Below, in pieces: positions 50,312 to 55,167 of a stretch of 55,167 bases of DNA (the stretch's first letter is position 1; every line of letters begins with the position of its first letter). The translations under genes were made by a program, and so were the position numbers. The DNA is from Pseudomonadota bacterium (GTDB lineage: Bacteria; Desulfobacterota; Syntrophorhabdia; Syntrophorhabdales; Syntrophorhabdaceae): assembly GCA_026388275.1 (NCBI GenBank), contig JAPLKB010000037.1, forward strand, positions 1 through 55,167, in the 5' to 3' direction. Below the pieces are notes generated by a model that was not told the DNA's origin, searched no databases, and worked only from the letters and a program-made list of their open reading frames with translations.

Positions 50312-50686
50312 ATGGAAGAAAATGAAATATTGTTGGCAGATATTGAGGTATTGAATAGGATCCCCGTTAATGTAAAAGCAAAGGAAATGCTTGGTAAAGA
50401 AAATATAACACCTGATCCTGCATCCCTTTACTGTATTCAGCTTGCTAAATGGGGATATGAAAAAGGGGGAATAGAAGCAGAAGATTCAGTTTTGGAAACG
50501 ATAGATGCAATGCTTACCTGGAGACCGGCAAGGTTAGCTAACTTTTTCATGATAAATCTCGAAAGAATGGAATATGAACCACTGGGCTGGCAGGAGGCTC
50601 AAAAACCCTTAGCCCTGGCGCAAATCATAATAAACGATATTGAAGAAAAGATACATAAACACTTCCCTTTGTACACAAGCCTTTAG
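50312..50686 (+). CDS. Small protein of unknown function
   Basis: 124 residues from the ATG at 50312 (AAAGGTGA upstream; a GTG six bases earlier is in frame). No recognised domain: mixed helical, acidic N-terminus, with segments KEMLGKENITPDPASLYCIQ and LTWRPARLANFFMIN. It starts 8 bases after the kinase stop and is probably co-transcribed, so a signalling-related role is possible. Confidence 0.75.
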   Translation: MEENEILLADIEVLNRIPVNVKAKEMLGKENITPDPASLYCIQLAKWGYEKGGIEAEDSVLETIDAMLTWRPARLANFFMINLERMEYEPLGWQEAQKPLALAQIIINDIEEKIHKHFPLYTSL

Positions 50687-50723
50687 CTGATCTGGTAGCA
50701 AATTGCCTTTTTCGCATACCTTG

Positions 50724-52400
50724 TTAATTCCCTACATCCTCATTTACAACTTCACAGAGGGACTGATTATTGCTGTAATCAATAGGTATATCCACAATGA
50801 CCGGACCGCTCATACTGAGAGCTTTTGAGAGCACCGGAGTTATTTCATTGGCACTATTTATACGCAGTCCTTGCGCGCCGAAGGCTTCTGCAAATTTTAC
50901 AAGGTCAATTTGTCCGAAATCTACACCAAAGGAGCGTCCATATTTGAGTTTTTGCTGTATTTTTACCATATCATAGCTTCCGTCCCGCCAGACTAAGTGA
51001 ATAAAATTGCATTTTTCCCTCACTGCTGTTTCAAGCTCCATTGCTGAAAACAAGAATCCTCCATCCCCTGACATGGAGATTACCTTTTCTCCTGGACGTG
51101 CAAAGGTAGTTGCAATTGCCCAGGGGAGGGCTACTCCTAATGTTTGCTGTCCGTTACTGAAGAGTAATCGGTGCGGCTCGAAGATAGAAAAATAACGTGC
51201 CATCCAGACATAAATAGATCCTATATCGCAAACTACAGTTGCGTCATCACCTATAAGGTTGCGAAGTTCATAGATAAGCCGCAAGGGATGGATGGGAAAG
51301 CCTAATTCCTGTGCACCATGTTGTTTTGCTTCAAGCAATGAGTCCTGAACCTGCATCACGAGAGAGTGTGCCGTGGGGTCATCGGAACGTGTTATGAGAT
51401 GCCTTGAAAGCTTATCGACATTGGCTGCTATATCACCAAGAAGCTCAATTTCCGGTTGATAGTACCTGTCAATAACGGGACTATGCTCATCAATACTTAT
51501 TATTATACCTTTTCTTTTTTTGTTCCAGACTTCAGGGTCATATTCAACAGGATCGAATCCAACAGTTATAACAACATCCGCTTCTTTTAAAAGCCTGTCA
51601 CCGGGCTGGTTCTGGAATAATCCAAGACTTCCGGCATAACAGTTAAAAAGCTCACGGGGCAGGACACCTGCTGCCTGATATGTATTAACAAGTGGCACAG
51701 GATATTCGTTTAAAAATCTTCTCAACGAATCAGTTACTTCATGCCTGCTGGAAAATACACCTGCAAAGATAACAGGCATTTTTGCTTTATTAATGATCTC
51801 AGCGGCTTTTTTAATAAGTTCGGTGCCCGCTGTTCCCTCCCTCCCTGGTTGATTTGTTTTGATTGGAGCGGCTTCAACAGGTCCTGTGAGAACATCCTGG
51901 GGCAGACTTATAAATGCTGCTCCCAATGGCGGCATCATGCTTTGACGGAATGCATTTGCTACAACCTCAGGTATAGTATTCCCGTCATAGATTTCGACAG
52001 CATATTTTGTAACCGGTTTCATAACCGCCACATTATCAAGACATTGATGTGTTTTTATATGTCTCATTCCGCGCCTTACATTTCCTCCCAGAGCAACAAG
52101 GGGATACCCATCAGTTGTTGCTGTAGAAAGCCCTGTAGCAAGATTTGTTACTCCTGGTCCGGAAGTGACAAGACATACACCAGGTGTGCCGGTCAGGAGA
52201 CCATACATGCCTGCCATAAAGGCTGCGTTCTGCTCATGGCGACACAAAATCAGTCTTGGGCCATGATCTGCAAGTACATCAAATATTGAATCTACTTTTG
52301 CTCCGGGGATACCAAAAATATATTTGACACCTTGCTCCTCAAGACACTGCACCAATAATTCAGCCCCGTTCCTTGCCTTTGCCGTCCCTTTTATGCCCAT
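50724..52400 (-). CDS. alsS: Acetolactate synthase (AlsS-type)
   Basis: 558 residues, a thiamine-diphosphate enzyme joining two pyruvates to 2-acetolactate. The conserved Glu is in LCRHEQNAAFMAGMYG (~52-67, Glu56). The ThDP/metal motif is SGDGGFLFSAMELETAVREK followed by LVWRDGSYDMVKI, where the usual Asn before Asp is Arg. FAD-type insertion motifs of the anabolic IlvB form are weak; the sequence follows the catabolic AlsS pattern (GIPGAKVDSIFDVL; DFGQIDLVKFAEAFGA). It lies 31 bases after alsD on the same strand: an acetoin-forming operon. AAGGAAG precedes the ATG. Confidence 0.9.
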   Translation of the reverse strand: MGIKGTAKARNGAELLVQCLEEQGVKYIFGIPGAKVDSIFDVLADHGPRLILCRHEQNAAFMAGMYGLLTGTPGVCLVTSGPGVTNLATGLSTATTDGYPLVALGGNVRRGMRHIKTHQCLDNVAVMKPVTKYAVEIYDGNTIPEVVANAFRQSMMPPLGAAFISLPQDVLTGPVEAAPIKTNQPGREGTAGTELIKKAAEIINKAKMPVIFAGVFSSRHEVTDSLRRFLNEYPVPLVNTYQAAGVLPRELFNCYAGSLGLFQNQPGDRLLKEADVVITVGFDPVEYDPEVWNKKRKGIIISIDEHSPVIDRYYQPEIELLGDIAANVDKLSRHLITRSDDPTAHSLVMQVQDSLLEAKQHGAQELGFPIHPLRLIYELRNLIGDDATVVCDIGSIYVWMARYFSIFEPHRLLFSNGQQTLGVALPWAIATTFARPGEKVISMSGDGGFLFSAMELETAVREKCNFIHLVWRDGSYDMVKIQQKLKYGRSFGVDFGQIDLVKFAEAFGAQGLRINSANEITPVLSKALSMSGPVIVDIPIDYSNNQSLCEVVNEDVGN

Positions 52401-52431
52401 AAATTTTCTTCCTTTACAATGTATTTAGTAT

Positions 52432-53280
52432 TTACTTTTCTGCTTTATCCAAATCCTTTCCGATATCCCTTGTAAAATCAGCAGTCAGGTAGTCAAGCGT
52501 GACAGGCAGCCCTACCTCAAGTTCCGGTACATGCTGAATGCCGATACGGGCATTTTGCATGGCGCATTCGATCAAATGACCGCCATGCTGCCGATCTTTA
52601 GTGAGAAAATGAAGGTGATAACCCGGGGCATTAAGGGATTCCATAAATCGTGGTGTATAGAAACCTGCCAAACAGCCCTCAACATCGTGGAAATCAAAAA
52701 CAGGCTGGTTTTTTGTTGCTTCCACGAGAGGCCTGTAATTTTCTGATTTCGGAACTGCTCTTGTTCTCACATGATTGAAAATACCGTCAATACGGATGGC
52801 ATAGAGCATATTTTCAGATGGAATGAGCTTATTGAGAAAATCATAGAATTCAGAAGCATCAACACTATTGCCAATATCGTCAAATGTATCGGGATTAAAG
52901 AAGGTCACGCAAGCAAAAGGTGATTTTTCATTATCATCAATGCTGTACACATTCCCGTCAGACCGTACCTGATAGAAATTTCCGTCAAGCACAACCATCT
53001 CGCCATCTAAATAATTAAAGGTTCCAAGGCCAAAATCACCGTGTTTTTTTATGTCCGATATGGTAGTGTTTTCTACATAAAGCCCTTCTACAAGCGCATT
53101 GATCGGTGCAGAGAGATAAACGGCGGAGTTTGTCTGTTTATCATTCAGGAATCGGCGAAGTGCACGTTCTATAAGATCTGTTTCTGTACATCCTGTGCGT
53201 TTTGTTGCATTTATCAGTTTTGTATGCAATTCTTCAGGTAAAGAGATCTCAAAACTTGAAGGATATTGGTTTTTATTCAT
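52432..53280 (-). CDS. alsD: Acetolactate decarboxylase with an N-terminal ribbon-helix-helix domain
   Basis: 282 residues. Residues ~55-282 are AlsD/BudA, which converts 2-acetolactate to acetoin: LDGEMVVLDGNFYQVRSDG, FNHVRTRAVPKSENYRPLVE, and the zinc-binding GYHLHFLTKDRQHGGHLIEC. Residues 1-50 are extra: SFEISLPEELHTKLINATKR then GCTETDLIERALRRFLN, which fits a MetJ/Arc ribbon-helix-helix (strand, helix, helix). A DNA-binding domain fused to this enzyme is unusual and suggests self-regulation. First gene of the alsDS operon. Confidence 0.88.
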   Translation of the reverse strand: MNKNQYPSSFEISLPEELHTKLINATKRTGCTETDLIERALRRFLNDKQTNSAVYLSAPINALVEGLYVENTTISDIKKHGDFGLGTFNYLDGEMVVLDGNFYQVRSDGNVYSIDDNEKSPFACVTFFNPDTFDDIGNSVDASEFYDFLNKLIPSENMLYAIRIDGIFNHVRTRAVPKSENYRPLVEATKNQPVFDFHDVEGCLAGFYTPRFMESLNAPGYHLHFLTKDRQHGGHLIECAMQNARIGIQHVPELEVGLPVTLDYLTADFTRDIGKDLDKAEK

Positions 53281-53344
53281 AAATTTTCCTCGTTATTTTA
53301 CTATTTTTAATATTATACCCAATATTGGAACACCTAACAACCGA

Positions 53345-55063
53345 TTATTGCCGGTGTGGTTTAACATCGATAATTCTATTCCCATCAGAGCATATTTGTA
53401 TAAATCCATTTCTATCAGTTCTCAAGACTGGAATGGAGAGCATTCTATACCTGTCAATCGCTTCTTCTGATGGCAGCCCTTTTATCCCGCTTCCAGCACT
53501 TAATACTGCAATGTCCGGTTTCACTGCATGCAGGAAAGGAAGGCTGCTTGAATGCTTGCTTCCATGGTGAGGTATTTTCATGATATTTGACGAAAGGGGC
53601 ATGCCCGATAAGATCAGCCTTTCCTCAACCTCATATCCGATATCACCCGTAAGGAGAAAAGAGGTATTTTTATATATAAATTTCAGAACAAGGGACGCAT
53701 CGTTCAGATTATCGATTGGAATATCCTGCCAAGGGTTCATAACAAGCACCTGTGTATCACTATTAATACTGATTTTATTGCCCTGTTTCCACATCTGAAA
53801 ATTGATATTTTTATTTTTTACGATTTTGATGATTTCCATAAACACTGAATCGTTTATATAATATCCTCCTGCAACAAAAGTCTTTACCCTGAAGGTGTTC
53901 AAAATATACGGAAGTCCGCCTGCATGATCACCATGCGGATGAGTGTTGATTACATAATCTAATGTGAGAATCTTTTTTGACAGGAGAATTGGTGCTACGA
54001 TAGCTCTGCCTGTATCGAAATTGCCCCTGAAGTCGCCTCCGCTGTCAATAAGTATCCTGATGCCCTTAGGTGCTTCTACAATAATGGCATCTCCAATCCC
54101 GACATCTATAAAATTCAGAGAAAATTTGTTGTTGTACCTATCATTACAGACTAAAGCGATATGGATTATCGTAATGGGAATTACAATGAAAACAAGGAGA
54201 CTTATGACGATCTTTTTTTTAAAAAATATTATGCAAAGAAGGAGCGCGTAGAATAACAGCATTTCAAAAAGATTCGGTCTTATAACGGGAAAGATGTACC
54301 CAAAATCGAGGTAGCTCAAAACAGCAATGTTCAGGTTTATAAGTTCTCCTGCAAGACGCAATAAATACGAGCCATAAGGCAATATCATACCCGAAAAGCT
54401 CATAGGTATGGAAAGCATGCACATGGCAGGAATTGAGATCAGGTTATGGATTATGCAAATAGGATTAATACCGTAAAAATGATATATAACGATGGGCAGC
54501 GTCCCGATGGTTGCAGCCACTGTTGTCAAAACCGATGTTAAAAGCCATTTGATGTATGTATTTTTAAGTTTTACATAAGGATATATTTTTCCCATGATTA
54601 TCACGATAAAAAGAACACTCATAAAAGACAATTGGAAAGACGGCATAAAGAGGGAGTGAGGGTATATGAGAAGAATGATGAGGGCGCTCAGGGCGATGGT
54701 GTTTAAGATCTCTCTCTGTCTCTCAAAGAATAGGGAGAGCATGAAGACCGTTATCATAATGGTTGCCCTGATTGTTGATACGCCTGAGCCGGAAATTACC
54801 ATAAATATAAATGGAAAGGGGATTGTCATAAGTGATGCATATTTTATATGTCTTCCAGAGAGTCTAAGTGTACGGAATCTACCCAGCAACCAACGAAGCA
54901 TGAAATAGAAAAACCCTGTTATTATACCAACATGCAAACCTGATATAGCGAGGATATGGGAAGTTCCCGTTTTAAGAAAAAGGTTTATAGTATTTTCATT
55001 AAGCGATGTTTTGTCGCCGATGGTAAGTGGAGTAGCCCCCGTTTTAGCCGGACACTCATACAA
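53345..55063 (-). pseudogene. comEC: ComEC/Rec2 DNA-uptake channel, N-terminally truncated by an IS
   Basis: 572 codons remain. The native frame begins near 55031: GDKTSLNENTINLFLKTGTS and the competence-domain signature HILAISGLHVGIITG, then about seven membrane helices, and a C-terminal MBL-fold nuclease domain (NTHPHGDHAGGLPYILNTF, LLTGDIGYEVEERL, IPHHGSKHSSSLPFL). Intact ComEC proteins have ~150-200 more residues ahead of this (N-terminal helices and OB-fold). The first ~10 codons (MYECPAKTGA) are encoded by the inserted IS end, so the protein as read is a fusion and the gene is very likely broken unless the 5' part continues across the IS. Confidence 0.88.
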
Positions 55064-55167
55064 CCAAAATAAGTTGTAGTAATAGCCATAGAGTTATTAC
55101 TATAATCAGGAGGAAGGTGACGTATGAGTCCGATAGAGATCATTACATCAGTTGAGAGAAGAAGGTA
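55032..55167 (+). mobile_element. IS66-type insertion sequence, left end (runs off the window)
   Basis: Candidate terminal sequence GTAGCCCCCGTTTTAGCCGG begins at 55032 inside comEC. A TnpA-like frame starts at 55124. The partner end and target duplication are outside the window. Confidence 0.7.
55124..55167 (+). CDS. IS66-family TnpA-like protein, N-terminal part
   Basis: Only 14 codons are visible: MSPIEIITSVERRR. This matches the start of IS66/IS3-group helix-turn-helix accessory proteins (EIxTxVERRRRW). AGGAGGAAGG precedes the ATG. Confidence 0.7.
   Translation, partial: MSPIEIITSVERRR

Noticed and set aside
1-55167. tRNA, rRNA and replication origin genes
   Set aside because: No cloverleaf, rRNA core or DnaA-box cluster was recognised in any gap on reading both strands.

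Overview
The window reads as chromosome from an anaerobic Gram-negative bacterium. An outer-membrane TolC with a MacAB-type exporter and several exported proteins point to a double membrane. A flavodiiron protein next to a rubrerythrin, several flavin/Fe-S enzymes and a UGA-containing redox gene (probable selenoprotein) point to an anaerobe of the Desulfobacterota kind (for example a Syntrophorhabdus-like lineage). The taxonomy is inference from gene content; there is no rRNA gene here.

Layout. 1-4.0 kb: a VPLPA-CTERM C-type lectin preceded by a cyclic-dinucleotide (GEMM-I) riboswitch, an unknown basic protein, a flippase-like membrane protein and an EamA transporter. 4.1-10 kb: oxygen/redox genes (FprA, rubrerythrin, Fe-S flavoprotein), IlvE and a FeoA-FeoB fusion. 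10-18.5 kb: AmrS radical SAM enzyme, Lon, M18 aminopeptidase, an anti-sigma/STAS pair and a GC-rich NAD+ synthetase. 19-28.5 kb: PHP phosphatase, enoyl-CoA hydratase, a MITE-like repeat, MBL hydrolase, a TolC-MacA-MacB-permease-permease operon and a gamma-carbonic-anhydrase-like protein. 28.5-37 kb: solute-binding protein, VanX-like dipeptidase, EttA, a PhoU-like protein, an RluA-type pseudouridine synthase, a TIGR03790 protein and PanE.

37.1-43.7 kb is an accessory island and the most unusual part. Five or six attC-like recombination sites, all in the same (minus) orientation, separate short minus-strand genes: an MBL hydrolase, an exported MA-clan-like protein, BrnT/BrnA, a truncated ParE with its antitoxin, and a HEPN-motif protein. 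No integrase is visible, so this looks like a cluster of attC sites lacking integrase (CALIN). It also holds two copies of a ~384-bp non-coding element whose hairpins covary between copies, a second MITE copy, a REP-like repeat inserted into one structured copy, an IS110 remnant sitting in an attC site, and an IS91-type fragment.

43.8-55.2 kb: HAD phosphatase, a CoA-disulfide-reductase/NADH-oxidase-like flavoprotein followed by a thioredoxin-like gene with an in-frame UGA in a UxxC motif (candidate Sec), CcdA, Ppx/GppA overlapping a hybrid histidine kinase, an alsD-alsS acetoin operon in which AlsD carries an N-terminal ribbon-helix-helix domain, and comEC interrupted by an IS66-type element that runs off the window.
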